The notes below the pieces were generated by a model. It ran no database searches. It was not told where the DNA came from and saw only the letters and a program-made list of their open reading frames with translations. A DNA stretch of 64,000 bases from Polytrichum commune (Eukaryota > Streptophyta > Polytrichopsida > Polytrichales > Polytrichaceae), in contig OX485804.1 of NCBI GenBank assembly GCA_950295325.1, forward strand, positions 16,246,001-16,310,000. The letters run 5' to 3'. Below are positions 11,098-23,150 of the stretch, one piece after another; position 1 is the stretch's first letter; every line of letters begins with the position of its first letter. A program made the translations under genes and the position numbers.

Positions 11098-12904
11098 ATG
11101 GGCAAATTGTACTTAATACAGCTGGATGGACCCATCTACAGGTGTCGCAACTGCCTCAGCCACTTGGCACAGTGTGACGAGCTTGTCTCAAGGGTTCGTA
11201 CCTCATCCAGAATGTTGGACAAACTGAGAAATAATTCATTATTAACAGTGACGGCTTTCGGAAATTGTTTGATTGCTGTTTTTGCTTCTCGGGGTTGCTG
11301 AATTTGTTCTCTGGGCAGTTTAGGTCAGGTGTTGGCTGTGCTGGGTTTTTGCAAGGAACTCACCAGTTGTTTATCATTTAAGTTATGTGGTGACTGTTTG
11401 AGTGGTTTTCATACACCACGTAGTGGATAGAGTAGTTTCAAAGTTTGCTTGTGATAAAGCTGATCCTGCTCTTATCTGTGTCCTGGTTTCTTGTGTGTAG
11501 TCATTCCATTGCCGACGCGGGAAGGCTTACCTTTTCAACACTGTGTAAATACTCAGACCTCCAACTTATCAATCTGTTCTGCCATAAGCAATGTTCATGA
11601 GCTGGCTTTTGCTAGTGGTCAGAATATCCATTACAAATAATGTTGACATAGAGTACAAGCAGATTAGTGCCATTGTGTGCAAGTTCAAGTCAATCATAAT
11701 CTCATTTACATATTCGCTTAGTAGTCCACTCCTGAAGGCAGTGGCAGGAATCAGATGAATTTTTAACGCCCCACTTGAGATTTGGGGATTATTTTTGAAA
11801 AAGGAATGTAGTATGAAGTCCCCAATGAAGAGAGTTGATTTGGCTAGTAAACAATATATCTAGGTTAGTTGTTTGAAGTCTGAAGAAACCCATGTTGAAC
11901 TACAGGGTGAACGTTTCTGTCGGTCCACAAGAGGATCGGATGATGACCACAGGAAAACACACAGTGGCTGACATCTACTGCAATTGTTGCCAGCAGATTG
12001 TTGGCTGGAAATATGTAAGCCTTCTTTCTAAATCACAAAACATTGTCTTGCAAACACCGGAAGGACCCAAAGATTCATTTTGTTTCAAGCCACAGGGCAC
12101 ATCCCTGGGAATAAAAATTGAGGGTCAAGAGGTGAGGGTAGACAACATAAGTACCTGGATGGTTTATTTGTTGTGTTGTTTATATAGATCGAAGTGGTCC
12201 CATTATATTGCTGTGCGTACAGTTGTGGGAATCGTATGTCTCTTTCCTACATCTCACATGTTGTGGAGGCCTGGGAGTTTTTGCTCTGTGTGTACAAATC
12301 TTCATTCCTTTTCATCTATATTTTCTGTCCACATCTTTCAGTCTAGATATAAATGAGAATGAGAGGAGTTAGCTTTATTATCTCTTTTGATATGGAAGGG
12401 TTTAACATATATGTCTGCATATGTTTGACATGGGCAGGAATCAGCCTATGAAAAGAGCCAGAAGTACAAGGAGGGCAAGTTCATTCTTGAGCGGTATGCC
12501 TTGCGATGAACTTCCTTTCACTCTTCATCGTGTATAGGTAGGAATTTTTGTGCGGGGTGCCCATTTATCTGGCACCTGTGCTTGATCTTCCTCATGATGC
12601 GCATAAGAACTGCATTGAAGCTTGTCAGAGTGCAACTGGATAATCAAGCTGCATTCCTTATTGGTTGTACTGTCAGCACCATAGGCGCCAACTTCCGAAC
12701 ATGCCGTTCTATGTGCACCAGCTTCTCTTCAAGGTTGCTAATGTGATGATTGTCGGGTCAATACTAGCCTGTGATATCTTTGGTTGGAACTCCTGTCAAT
12801 TCTGTGAGTGTTGTCATGGACACAGAGCCAAGATGATTGACGGCGATGGCAGCGATTTCTACTTGGAAGCTCACCAAGTGGGCAGTGACGCCGATGAGGA
12901 ATAA
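11098..12904 (+). CDS. YPEL: Yippee-like zinc-binding protein (five coding exons)
   Basis: Exons 11098-11193, 11501-11544, 11906-12014, 12438-12493 and 12826-12904 join in frame with GT-AG introns to encode 127 residues. The protein starts MGKLYLIQLDGPIYRCRNC. Cysteines at 16/19 and 72/75 give the family signature C-x2-C-x52-C-x2-C, and conserved blocks SFHCRRGKAYLF, VVNVSVG, DRMMTTGKHTVADIYC, GWKYESAYEKSQKYKEGK and ILER are all present. It ends in acidic GSDADEE, as plant homologues do. Yippee proteins are small, conserved putative zinc-binding proteins. In animals they are linked to nuclei, centrosomes and (YPEL5) the CTLH E3 ligase; the plant role is unclear. The start was chosen by family N-terminus. 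An in-frame ATG at 11026 with no intervening stop would add 24 residues. No defect is seen. Confidence 0.93.
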
Positions 12905-14225
12905 GGCATCATGAGAGCACTCCAGGCGTTTGCCCTGATGTTAGATTGCAGTTGTTAGGCTCTGATGTGCCAGCATTGGCACTTCACTGAAAATTTTCTC
13001 TTATTTTTGTGATGTTCAATAATCTATTTGAACTGGTCTGGTGCAGCTGTTGTGGTCAATGTCTGTACAAATCCACAATGCCCAATATGCTGTGCCCTTG
13101 GCTGCAGTTCTAGCATCAAGTGTATATATTTCCTAGCATTCTCAATGACATAATTTTCTGTTTTTAAGCACTTGAGTCGAGTGCAGGCTCTTGGAGGTTC
13201 CATTTGTGACACTGAACTTGTTGTTTTTCCCTCTTTTCTTAGACATTTTTCTATTCAAGGATATCATTCAGGAGGGTTTCTTAACTCCCTCCTCTCTGCT
13301 TCCGAAGAGGTAGGTTCTGCTAAAATTGGCTATCTAGTTCTTCTCTGTTAGAGGATGATACTTCTATTACTTATCACAGAATGTTGTGTTGAGCTACCTT
13401 GGAGATGAATATTGTCAATTCATGCACAATTGTGCAATGTACCCTCTCTTGCCTTTGGGTCTTACTGTTTACAACAGTAAAATCAGTTTTTTGCTTCTAG
13501 ATCATGTAATCCCCTCTGGTATGCTGAATTTGTGGGCACTTAAGTTTGTGGATTTGGAAAGGACTTGTGGTTTGAATTGGCACTTGGTAAAATTGGGAAG
13601 CAGTTGTTGAACTCGCAGCTGCGGTGTGGCTTCTCTTTTATTTTGGTGCACCTTCAATCTTATCCAAACAGTGCCTCTGGGACTTCTATACAGATGGAAC
13701 TCTCTGGCTAAATGACAACACATTTTGACCCACTCTTAGTGTTTGGGAGTTGTAAGGGTAGGAGCAGATACTTCCCAGCTGATAAGATATTAAAGGGCTT
13801 TGACTTCCAGGTCCAAGGCTTGTTTACAGTCCAAGATAATTTCCTAACGAATGGGAGGGACAACTTTTGGACCCTTTTCCCCTCTTTTTAGTCTTCCTAT
13901 TTTGATGATGAAGAGGAGCTTTCAGTCTTCACAGAATAAAAGTGTGACTGATAAGCCTGTGTCAAATTTTTCTGCTTTGTAAACATCTCATCTGGCGGCC
14001 TTGCTGCTTCACAACCTTAAATCGCAGAAAGCCCTTGGATGATGCCCCTTATTGTAAAAGGGTCTGATCACTTGTTACCAACCAATCGTTAAGTCAACTG
14101 AGTCCAATTTAAATCAGCTGTGATTTTCTGTGTTCAAGTTCCGAGATTCTTTGCAATCGTGTAACCACCGTGACATTCCTCTACTCATTCTGAGATTCTC
14201 ATAGAGTGTTCCTACAGATGAGCAA
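12905..14225 (+). other. 3' region of the Yippee-like gene
   Basis: Non-coding. An exon-like piece with acceptor and donor (CTTAG near 13242 to GAAGAG/GTAGGT near 13310) could be a spliced 3' untranslated exon, but nothing confirms it. No separate gene is seen. Confidence 0.3.
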
Positions 14226-14379
14226 TTCTGATGTGGAACAGTGCAACGAAACCGCCTCAGATTGCAAACGTAAACCCTCACTTTTATCTATCATATGTAA
14301 ATCACACATGTCAAAATATCATGAACTCAAGTCTGAATGGTTTTGAAAACATCAAGAGTCTCAAAGTGCTCAAAGTGTG

Positions 14380-14640
14380 TGTATTACAAGTGCTAACCTA
14401 CACCATGGGAAAAGAATTAGACTATGCCACTTTTGCTCATGTAATGCAACTGGAAATGAGGCGCATTTTGTGTTGAAATGTCCCTTATACAACCCCATTA
14501 AAGATATGTTTCCATCACTATTTGAGAACGTAGTTCCAGGGAGTTTCAAGTCTTTCTTTCAATTAGATCAACAAGTTAACATTAGCCTTTATCTCACGGA
14601 GGCTACCTCATTCCACCACTCTGGAGAATTGAAGTCCCAT
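14380..14640 (+). pseudogene. Fragment of a LINE reverse-transcriptase C-terminal zinc region
   Basis: The + frame reads RLCHFCSCNATGNEAHFVLK and then CPLYNPIKDMFPSLFENV. The spacing C-x2-C with a following H-x4-C and the wording EAHFVLKCPLY are typical of the zinc-binding tail after the RT domain of plant LINE polyproteins. No RT domain precedes it, so it is an isolated remnant. Its sequence is unlike the LINE at 18.8-28.6 kb, which points to a second LINE family. Confidence 0.6.
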
Positions 14641-14967
14641 TCGCCCTTTCGGTTTCCCAGATTTCAAAATCGATTTCATTGCCTTAGGTGAACGAACATC
14701 GCTCCAACCTAAGGATCTTATACTGCAACAGAAGAATGTAGTCTTCGATTCTTCTTACTTAGCCTTGTGCAATATCTGTACTAAATGAGTCACATAAGTT
14801 GGAGTTGGTGTCCGTTTCCAACTTGCAACATTAGCTGCGTACAAGAGAAAGGTGGTGCTGACAACTGCCATGTGTCTCGTGGAGCTAGTGGAAGGAGTTG
14901 GAGTGTGCCATGTGTCTTGAGTGATGCATGCCAAGAGTGGAAATTGGCATCTGTGCCCAATGCTAAC

Positions 14968-15245
14968 GGGTGGGTCTAAATACCCCCATCGAGCGTGGCT
15001 CGGAGGCTAGGTTCGGTGGGGTTCATTTTTCTGGCCCTCCCCGTTTTGGCCCGTTGGGGATTTTTTTTGGTTTTTTTTTTGCTAAATTTCGCTCCTGCGG
15101 CCCCAAATTACTCTAGGAAGCCCCCTATGAGATTAAGTAAGGCCCCACCCAATTAAAAAAATAGGGGGCAAGTTTTACCCCAACACTGCCACCCCCTCCC
15201 AAACCTAGCCTCCGAGCCACGCTCGATGGGGGTTTTTAGGCAAAT
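14968..15245. mobile_element. Short TIR element with 11-bp target duplication
   Basis: The inverted termini share ACCCCCATCGAGCGTGGCTC and continue with GGAGGCTAGGTT on the left; the complementary form is on the right. CCAATGCTAAC occurs on both sides (14957-14967 and 15246-15256). The element is 278 bp long, G/C-tract-rich and non-coding. A 9-11 bp target duplication suggests a Mutator-like non-autonomous element. This is an inference, as no transposase is present. Confidence 0.8.
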
Positions 15246-15285
15246 CCAATGCTAACTGTTATGCATTGCATTGCAATAAGATGGG

Positions 15286-15510
15286 AAATAGGGAAAACGG
15301 TGAATTCAACTGATTCGGCCAGAAAGAGTGGCTTGAAATTTTGTTCAATATATTCCACAGATGGAGCAAAGGAAATAGTGAGGAATGCAAGTTGTTTCAT
15401 AATTTTATTCCCTATAAATAATCAGTTACATTTTCTCAAAGAGGCGAGTAAGTCAAACCCCATACTTGTACATTATAGTCTCCCTGATTTGAGCATCAAA
15501 ATATCCTACT
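15286..15510 (+). repeat. Dispersed repeat R1, copy 1
   Basis: This block matches 16985-17185 in the same orientation and 34090-34315 in the opposite one. Shared features include GCAAGTTGTTTCATA, AAGTAAGTCAAACCC-like sequence, AGTCTCCCT..TTTGAGCAT and AAAATATCCTAC. It has no coding capacity and unclear ends. It may be part of a longer, decayed element. Confidence 0.65.
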
Positions 15511-15837
15511 TTGTATACGAATGCACACAAAATGTTTTAACCCAACCAATGAAACCCAAAAGTAACATAGTTTTATAATAATAAATTAATTACAATTATT
15601 TATTTACTTATTGAAAACATCACATTCACACTTGTTTTTTTTTTCAAGGTTGACTCAATCTCTAGTCTTGTGGAATGCACTTGAACTTTGGAAAAGTTTT
15701 AGTTGGCAAAACCTTGTGCAGTTAGCAAAAACTACCTTCAAAGACCGAATCAAGCCAACCTTCCTTGCATTCGAGAAAACGACATATTCCAGTGCTGAGA
15801 AAACTACGGTGCTAAAGCAACCAATGCCACACTTCCA

Positions 15838-16192
15838 TGAAAAGCTCGGACGACCTTCAACAAGTGGGTACCTATACCCGAAACCGACACATGTAGGTAA
15901 GTAGAGAATACCTAGGGGCGTGAGATAGCTCTCTCTAAGAAACTCGGCAAAATAGCCCTGTAACTTCGGGAGAAGGGGTGTCTCCTCACCAGGAGGTCGT
16001 AGTGACCAGGCCTAGGCGACTGTTTACCAAAAACACAGGTCTCCGCAAAGTCGTAAGACCATGTATGGCAGTTAAATACCACTCTAGAAGAGCTAGAATT
16101 CTAACCTTGTATCAAGATTTACGGGCCAAGGGATAGTCTCAGGTAGACAGTTTCTATGGGGCGTAGGCCTCCCAAAAGGTAACGGAGGTGTG
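15838..16192 (+). pseudogene. Plastid 23S rRNA fragment with internal deletion (NUPT)
   Basis: The sequence carries plastid 23S rRNA landmarks on +: AAAGCTCGGACGACCTTCAA, CTATACCCGAAACCGACAC, CTCGGCAAAATAGCCCTGTA, ACTTCGGGAGAAGGGGTG and CAAAAACACAGGTCTCCGCA, to about 16068. It then jumps directly to a block from several hundred bases further along 23S (GGGCCAAGGGATAGTCTCAG, GGGGCGTAGGCCTCCC, AAAAGGTAACGGAGG) to about 16192. Scattered substitutions show decay. This is a nuclear insertion of plastid DNA with an internal deletion, not a functional rRNA gene. A mitochondrial origin is less likely because the wording is plastid-type. Confidence 0.9.
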
Positions 16193-16810
16193 CTAAGACA
16201 ATTTTATGTGTTGTGTGACGTTTTCACGAGTACCATATTAAGTGATCCCATATTCTCAAGTGGTGTGAAACAAGACATATCCGGCCAATCAATGGCACCT
16301 AAAAGCAATCCCAAGCGGTGTGAAACATGACCTATCCGGCCGATCATTGCATCCAGCCTACCAATATATCATTTTCATGAATGGAACTGCCAAAAATGTC
16401 CTCCAAATTCATCAGATTTTAGATGAGTGTACCCATAATTGGATAAAAATTATTTACAATATCATCCATATGTGGCTTCATTACTCCAATAATTGTCGCC
16501 AGTTCGGGTTTCTTTGAAACTTTGAAATCAAACTTAAAAATAGCCATATACCTTCAAGCAAGAACGCTATGACAAGTCCACAAAACAAGAACATTTTCCT
16601 ACATAGTGTGGATGAATGTTAACCCTCATCCATAACACACCCATTGTTCATCCTTTTAAACTAGGCTCCAACAAACAAATGATTCACAAAAGGAACCCAT
16701 GGGCCACAAATTCCAATTGCTTATCTTTACCCCTATACATGGTAATGACTGGAGCATTTCTATTTTGGAGCAGTGACTCAACATCTGTCCATGCTTTGGC
16801 TTTAAATATG
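16193..16810. other. Intergenic DNA with a short direct repeat
   Basis: GGTGTGAAACAAGACATATCCGGCC-type sequence occurs at about 16262 and again at about 16317 (GGTGTGAAACATGACCTATC...). A reverse-orientation relative lies near 33990-34030. No gene is seen. Confidence 0.45.
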
Positions 16811-16814
16811 AATC

Positions 16815-17350
16815 AATCTTGAGATTTTGCCACATGGTAGACTTACACAAATGGAAACCCACTCAATTCAAAGTGGAAATTACAATTGGACATCATAATG
16901 ATGAATTGGGAATCACCCTCAGGCTTTGGATTTGTGGTGTGTGTGGTAGAAGAATGAAAAATGGTTAAAATAAGGTGATTCAACTAGAGAGAGTGACTTG
17001 AATTTGTGCAACATTGTCATATATGGAATAAAAGAAACGATGATAATGCAAGTTGTTTCATAGTTTTTATTCCCTAAAAATAATTAGTCATATTATCCCA
17101 AAGAAGCAAGTAAGTCAAACCCCTGCATGTACAGTAGAGTCTCCCTAATTTGAGCATGAAAATATCCTACTTTGCATGCTTATGTATATGCTTCAACTTT
17201 GATATGATATGATTAATTAATTAATCTTGAGATTTAGTCACATTTCATCTTTAAATAAATGGAGACCCACTCAATTCCAAGTGGAAATTACACTTGGACA
17301 TCATAATGATGAACCATGAAGTACTGTGAGGCTTGGAGTTCGTGATGTCT
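16815..17350. repeat. Direct repeat pair and R1 copy 2
   Basis: Blocks at 16815-16935 and 17224-17345 share AATCTTGAGATTT, ACCCACTCAATTC and TTGGACATCATAATGATGAA. Between them, 16985-17185 is the second copy of dispersed repeat R1. The three parts look like pieces of one decayed larger element. No coding region is seen. Confidence 0.6.
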
Positions 17351-17809
17351 ATGTAAACTCATCCATTGTGGATGAAGGGGCTCTAGTGGTGAAACAAATT
17401 CCTTGCATGTTGAGGCCCATTCATTATTGACCCCATATTTGAGTGAATCCCATTAGACTTATTTTTCATTAAGTCAGGGTTTTTAATGTCATTCATGGAT
17501 TCAAATCCTCTACCATATTGATTAAAGGCTATAAAAAGAAAAATGCTTTTCATCCTTCCTTATGAATGAGTTTACATAGACACCGTGAATCCTTGGCTAC
17601 CCATCTGACAGTACATAGTGTGGCATTTGATTATCTATATATTGATTGTTGGAGTAACAATCAATAACATTATTGAGATCATGCAGCATGTTCTCATTCT
17701 ATACTTGGTAAAACCTATGCGACTCTTCCTTCCATTTTTCGTTTCACCCTCAAATTGAATGAAAAATTTGCAACATGCACTTCTATTCTTGCATCAAATT
17801 GCCATCATC
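17351..17809. other. Intergenic DNA, no gene seen
   Basis: AT-rich, with no supported features. Confidence 0.45.
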
Positions 17810-17812
17810 TAA

Positions 17813-18343
17813 GGGCCGCTTTACACCAAGAGGCCGGGCCAATTCCCCTTGAGGCCGATTGCATGAAATTTCAGCCCCTTTTGGGTTGGAGGCCGGCCCC
17901 AACTACACGTTATAATAAGATTATAATGGGGGCCAGTTTTCCCATATGTAAAGGCCTTAGGGCCAAGAAGCCAAGCCAATTCAATAAATCTAGCATAGTC
18001 CAACGGATCTAGCATAATCTAGCATAGAGTTGTTCAAATTTTCACATAATCCAACGGATCTAGTTTGTTGAAAAAATCATTATATATATATATATATTGG
18101 TTTGAAATCTGACATTGACCCAGAGGACAAGAATTGGCCCTCCATTTTCGGTACACCCAATTCAACGAGCTTGGGCCATGTCAGGCCATGCATTTTTTGA
18201 TTAAAAAAATCATACCACCAAATTGGCCCGGCATCTAGGTGTAAAGGGGTTGGGGCCAATTTTAGCCTTTTGGCCAATCACAAGCGAGGATTTGAAGCCT
18301 CTTACACAACAAATTGGCCTGGCCTCTAGGTGTAAAGCAGCCC
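17813..18343. mobile_element. PIF/Harbinger-type MITE, family C
   Basis: The terminal inverted repeats run GGGCCGCTTTACACCAAGAG on the left and CTCTAGGTGTAAAGCAGCCC on the right, and continue inward with GGCCGGGCCAATT and its near-complement. The target duplication TAA is exact (17810-17812 and 18344-18346). The element is 531 bp long with a TATATATA tract inside, and non-coding. Its ends resemble family A (GGGCCRCTTYACAC), which suggests a related transposase moves both. Confidence 0.87.
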
Positions 18344-18346
18344 TAA

Positions 18347-18800
18347 GATTATGGTCTTTCCACTTGATATTGCTATGACATGATGATATTTGTTACATTG
18401 CAAGAATTGGTTAAGATATTGATAATTATGTGTAACAATGTATGACACATCACATTAAGTTGCTCAATGGACTTCAAACATTTTTCAAGAATTGTGTTGA
18501 TTGGCTCCAAAGTAAGAGTTGAATTTGGAACCCGGCGTTGGGAACATGTGGCCTAAAAGTGCTAGATGTGGTTTGAGCTCTATTAATGACAAGAGAACTC
18601 AACCATTGAGTTGAGAAATGTCATGAAATGTTACTATGAGTTATTATCATCCACATCAACTTCTAAGTTAATATTGACGTCCACTATGGTAGGGAGAGAG
18701 GACAACGCCAACATATGAAGTTGGTGTGAATACGGGACACTCACCTTATCATTGCCGCGAGTTCATATGTGAAGCTAAGACAAGTTTATTGGGCATGGCT
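18347..18800. other. Intergenic DNA, no gene seen
   Basis: No gene or repeat that I can define lies between the MITE and the start of the asymmetric LINE region. Confidence 0.4.
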
Positions 18801-19159
18801 ATCAGACAAGTGTTATTGTCACTTGTTGGAGGTGGTCCTTATGGGTAACAAAAAAACATAAGAAGGGGGGGGGGGGGGGGGGGACATTGGTAAGGGTGTA
18901 CATTGTTTTCTTGATATGTTGCTTGATATTTGGGGTTTGGTGTAGCAATTTGTGTATTACGGGGTGGGTTTTATGGGGGTTGGTTGTTTGTATTTTGTTG
19001 TGACCCATATTCATTCTTGTGATTTGGTGTTGATATGGGTTTTTGGGGTTTATTAGGCATGGTTATAAGTTGTTGATGGTTTTCCAATTTTCATTTGTTG
19101 AGCATGTGTGCAATGAGATAATTGATGAATACAATAATTACATAAAAGTAACGCCCGTA

Positions 19160-19854
19160 GGCAGGGTTGTCTATTGTCTCGTGACGGAGGCTAATCTTGG
19201 CATAATGTCGTGCCGTCACGACACGTATCCGTCACGGCATTATGCCGGATGCTGTCTTTATCCTGACGGACTTGAATTTTACCGAATTCTGTGTGTAATT
19301 ACATTACCCCATTTCGGACACGTAGGATGTAAGATGTCCATGTGTGATGACATGTCAGCAAAGTAGAGGTAAAGTGGGGAAAAAATTACTAGCGCCCGTC
19401 CGCGCCGTTCCCGCCCCCGTTCCCGCCCCCGTCCGCTCCGTTTCCCCCCCCCCATCCGCTCTGTTCCCCCCCCCGTCCGCCCCGTTCCCGCCCCCGTTCC
19501 CGCCCCCGTTCCCGCCCCTGTTCCCGTTCCCGTTCCCGCCCCGTTCCCGCCCCGTTCCCCCCGTTCCCGCCCCCGTTCCCGCCGTCCGCCCCACACCCTC
19601 CTTAATCATATTTTACTACTTTGATTTTAACATAATGATAAACATAATGGCAAAATGGTTTACCTGGCGCTAGGCATATCCACGTCCACGTCAGCCTTTT
19701 CTGCCACATAGGACGCCACCTTGGCAAGAAGGTAAGTATTTTACCCACCCTACTAGCTTCCCCCTAGGTTGACCCTACGTGGACCCTATTGTGTCTTGAC
19801 GGAGGGGTCCGTCACGACACGACACGTCATGACGTCGGGATAGACAACCCTGCC
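19160..19854. mobile_element. TIR element containing a C/G-rich minisatellite
   Basis: The ends are GGCAGGGTTGTCTAT and ATAGACAACCCTGCC. Subterminal CGTGACGGA and TCACGACACG motifs recur near both ends in opposite orientations. The centre (19385-19595) is a minisatellite of CCCGTTCCCGCC-like units. It interrupts the LINE tail. I could not define a clean target duplication because GTAG recurs at the insertion point. Subterminal motif arrays suggest a DNA transposon; the class is not determined. Confidence 0.6.
19385..19595. repeat. CCCGTTCCCGCC-type minisatellite
   Basis: About 210 bp built from variants of GTTCCCGCCCCC, GTCCGCCCC and C runs. The + strand is almost wholly pyrimidine plus G in fixed positions. 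The unit length varies between about 6 and 13 bp. It gives long meaningless frames on both strands (Pro/Arg-rich and Gly-rich). Confidence 0.9.
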
Positions 19855-21868
19855 TGTAGGTAGGTACCGGTGTGATTGTGAGCCCGTTAGCCTATTGCTG
19901 ATCATGGTCATCCGTGATGCAACAAGAGCTGTGATGCCTCTTGTGAGGTGGGCTCATTTGGTGTATAAATTATTCCAATTCATTAAGGTGGGAGGACATG
20001 TGTTTGTTTGTTTTTGAGTTTCCTTTTATTTAGGATAAGGTATGTGAGGTATTTGATGGCATTTTGGTGGATGTTTTTAATGAGGGTTTTGATGGTTGGT
20101 AAGTTTGTTAATGGAGTGTTCGTGTTGTGTTGTACGATTCTTAGGCTTTTTAAGTATGGGTGCATGTTGATAGAAGGTGGGGCCATGTGTCTTTGTCATT
20201 GGGGTGGCACAGTGTGCAATAGGGGTTTTGATGTGTGGGGCCAGATTATGGTCTTTTTGTGGTTGCCCATGTATTGTGCATATCCAAATTTTAAAGTTTG
20301 GGTGATTTGGGCATTTGTCACGTTTTCATCTTTCTACAAGTGGTTGGATAGTTTTTGGTGTATTTGGGTATTTGATAACCATTTGTCCACATATGGGAAT
20401 TTGGTTTTGGCTATTTCCACTTCACGGTTTCGATGTTCTTTTATAATGAATGTGTGGAGATTGCGGATGGCTCCATCATGTGTGGCTATTGGGCAACTTG
20501 CTAGCCAGTATGGAGTGGGGTGTGTAGTGTGTATGCATGGGGTGGTTGTTGGTTTTTCTTTAAGTGTTCCCTCGTTGGCTAGTGTGTAAGCTATTTTGTT
20601 TCTAGTAATACCCATGTGTGTGTGTACTTTGTGTATGTGGATGATATGTGGGGTCCAGTATATCTGGCGTATTATTGCTGCTATTAGTAGTTTGTCCATG
20701 TGGTGGTGTTGTGATGTTGGGTGTTGGATGTGATTATTGATTAAGAATATGCTATTTAGACTATATGTAAATATGTGTATGTCTAGTTGGGTGGATTTTA
20801 TGTTTTTGATGGCGATGAGTATTGCGTTAAGTTCGGCTCGTAGTATATTTTGATAGCCTAGAAATCACTCTACTATTCGGGTGTTGTTGTTGGGGTTGTA
20901 TGCTCCTGAGCCTGTTGTATTGCCCTCTATATGGCCTTCGGGGTTTTTGGTGGGTGGGATAAATGAGTCATCTGTGTAGATGCATTGTTGTGGGTGATAT
21001 TTAAGGGGATGGAGGTAGTTGTATTTATCTAGTATGGATGTCCGAGGGGTGGTTATCGGGGTAGGAGGGGTTATTTTGGGGGCCTTTTTCCATGCTTTGG
21101 AGATTTTAAAATGGTGGTTTGTGGGGGTGAGTTTAATGGGGTATGTGTTGACATGTGTGTTGATTGTGGTTTTTAGGATGTTTTGTAGTTCATGTGGGGT
21201 CTGTAAGTTCGTGATGGGGTTAATTTGGTTATGTATGCATATTATTGAGGTCAAGGATGGTTGCACATGTCGATAGTATCTAGGCCATTCTAGTGTGGGG
21301 TCATAGTGTATAACGTGGGGTGGGATGGATGCTATTGTGTGTATGTCTACGTTTGCGGTAATTGGGAGTTGTTGTGATGTCCCATCGTTGTGGTTGATTA
21401 TTAGGATGGTGACTGTGTGTGTGTTTATTTTGGCTGCCATTCGAGCCTAGTGGATGGCTTTTAGGGATGTGTTGTGGTCTGTGGGATATGCTAGGCCTAT
21501 TCCTTTTCAATTGGAGGATTTTGCATGTCCCATGGAGCCAATATTATGTCCCGCTTGTGAGGTGAGTTGTATTGTGTGAATTTGGTGGGGCAGCTGAGCA
21601 GGGAGGAATAGTATGAGTGTGTGATTTTGAAGGATTATGTTAACAATTTGGTGATGTCCGGGTGTAATGTGTGGTGGTTATTGTTGGGTTACATAGTTTT
21701 TGGTTTTTTCTTGGGGAATATAGTTATGTATCGTTGTATAAGCCACAATATTTTTTGTTTCAAAGTCTTGTGTGTGTGTGTATGTGTGTTGGGGGGGGGG
21801 GGGGGTTGTAGGAAGTTTGTTAGGTGTTGGAGTTTGTTATGGCATTATTGACTCCATAGCTAGTGTAA

Positions 21869-23150
21869 GGAGGATGCTAAACACCCCCCCCACGAACTTC
21901 TAGGGATTCCATATTCGGGCGGGGGCAGCCCTCCCACGAAATTTCTGGCCCCGCCCGGATGTTTTCCAAACCCGCCCGAACATAGCTGCCCGCCCCGCCC
22001 GAAAACGAAAAAAACATTGCTCTTCCATTCTTGAAGGCCGCTTGACTACAAATCCCATATTGAGTGCACTTCACCTTCAAGGTCTCAAATCCAATATATA
22101 TGTGCACTTCCACCTAGTAAATAAGACATTAAATGGTATTTCATTCCGGAAGTGAAACCATCAACCAAGAATGTAATTAACTTGGAAGTCAAAAAATTAG
22201 AAAATCCTCATCAACATTGAGGTTATAATTTTTATGACTTACCATTTGAAATTGTCTTCGTCATTCTTAAATGACACTTAAAATTAGTGTGCTGATGTGG
22301 TATGTATGTTTTATGATATTTTAGATAATTCTGGCTACTTTCAAGAATATTCATATGCACTTATTTATAAAATATACTTAATGGAACTAATTAATCAATT
22401 ATTTTAATTACCGGATTTGATTGGAGTTAATTCCATTAATTAAATTTTAGGGTTAATTAGGCTTACTGGATATAAAAATTGAGTATTGTAATTACTGAAA
22501 TTGATTGGACTTAATTGGAGTTAATTCCAGTAATTAAATTTTAGGATTAATTAGTCTTACTTAATTTGGAAAGAATACTTTCTGATTTATTTGGGATTAA
22601 TTAGGATTAATCAGAATTAATTAGACATAATTACATTAAATCACACTTAATTAGAATAAGTGCGTATGAATATTCTTGAAAGTAGCCAGAATTATCTAAA
22701 ATATCATAAAATATACATACCACATCAGCACACTAAATTTAAGTGTCATTTAAGAATGACGAAGACAATTTCAAATGGTAAGTCATAAAAATTATAACCT
22801 CAATGTGGATGAGGATTTTCTAATTTTTTGACTTCCAAGTTAATTACATTCTTGATTGATGGTTTCACTTCCGGAATGAAATACCATTTAATGCCTTATT
22901 TACTAGGTGGAAGTGCACATATATATTGGATTTGAGACCTTGAAGGTGAAGTGCACTCAATATGGGATTTGTAGTCCAGCGGCCTTCAAGAATGGAAGAG
23001 CAATGTTTTTTTCGTTTTCGGGCGGGGCGGGCAGCTATTTTCGGGCGGGTTTGGAAAAAATCCGGGCGGGGCCAGAAATTTCGTGGGAGGGCTGCCCCCG
23101 CCCGAATATGGAATCCCTAGAAGTTCGTGGGGGGGTGTTTAGCGTCCTCC
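21869..23150. mobile_element. Long-TIR (Mutator-like) element M1 with 9-bp target duplication
   Basis: The element begins GGAGGATGCTAAACACCCC and ends with the complementary GGGGTGTTTAGCGTCCTCC. It is flanked by CTAGTGTAA on both sides (21860-21868 and 23151-23159). The inverted repeats extend about 480 bp inward with very few differences, leaving an AT-rich centre of roughly 300 bp rich in TTAATTAG-like words. There is no transposase. A 9-bp duplication and long TIRs are characteristic of Mutator-like elements. It is inserted in the LINE. A relative, M2, is at 48774-49800. Confidence 0.9.

Noticed and set aside
19279-19673. Gly/Arg-rich and Pro-rich frames of up to 109 codons
   Set aside because: They are translations of the C-rich minisatellite on both strands, not genes.
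20008-20589. A 193-codon + frame with hydrophobic, membrane-like sequence
   Set aside because: It is the antisense of the LINE RNase H and tail region. The G/T-rich + strand naturally gives Val/Leu/Cys/Trp-rich frames.
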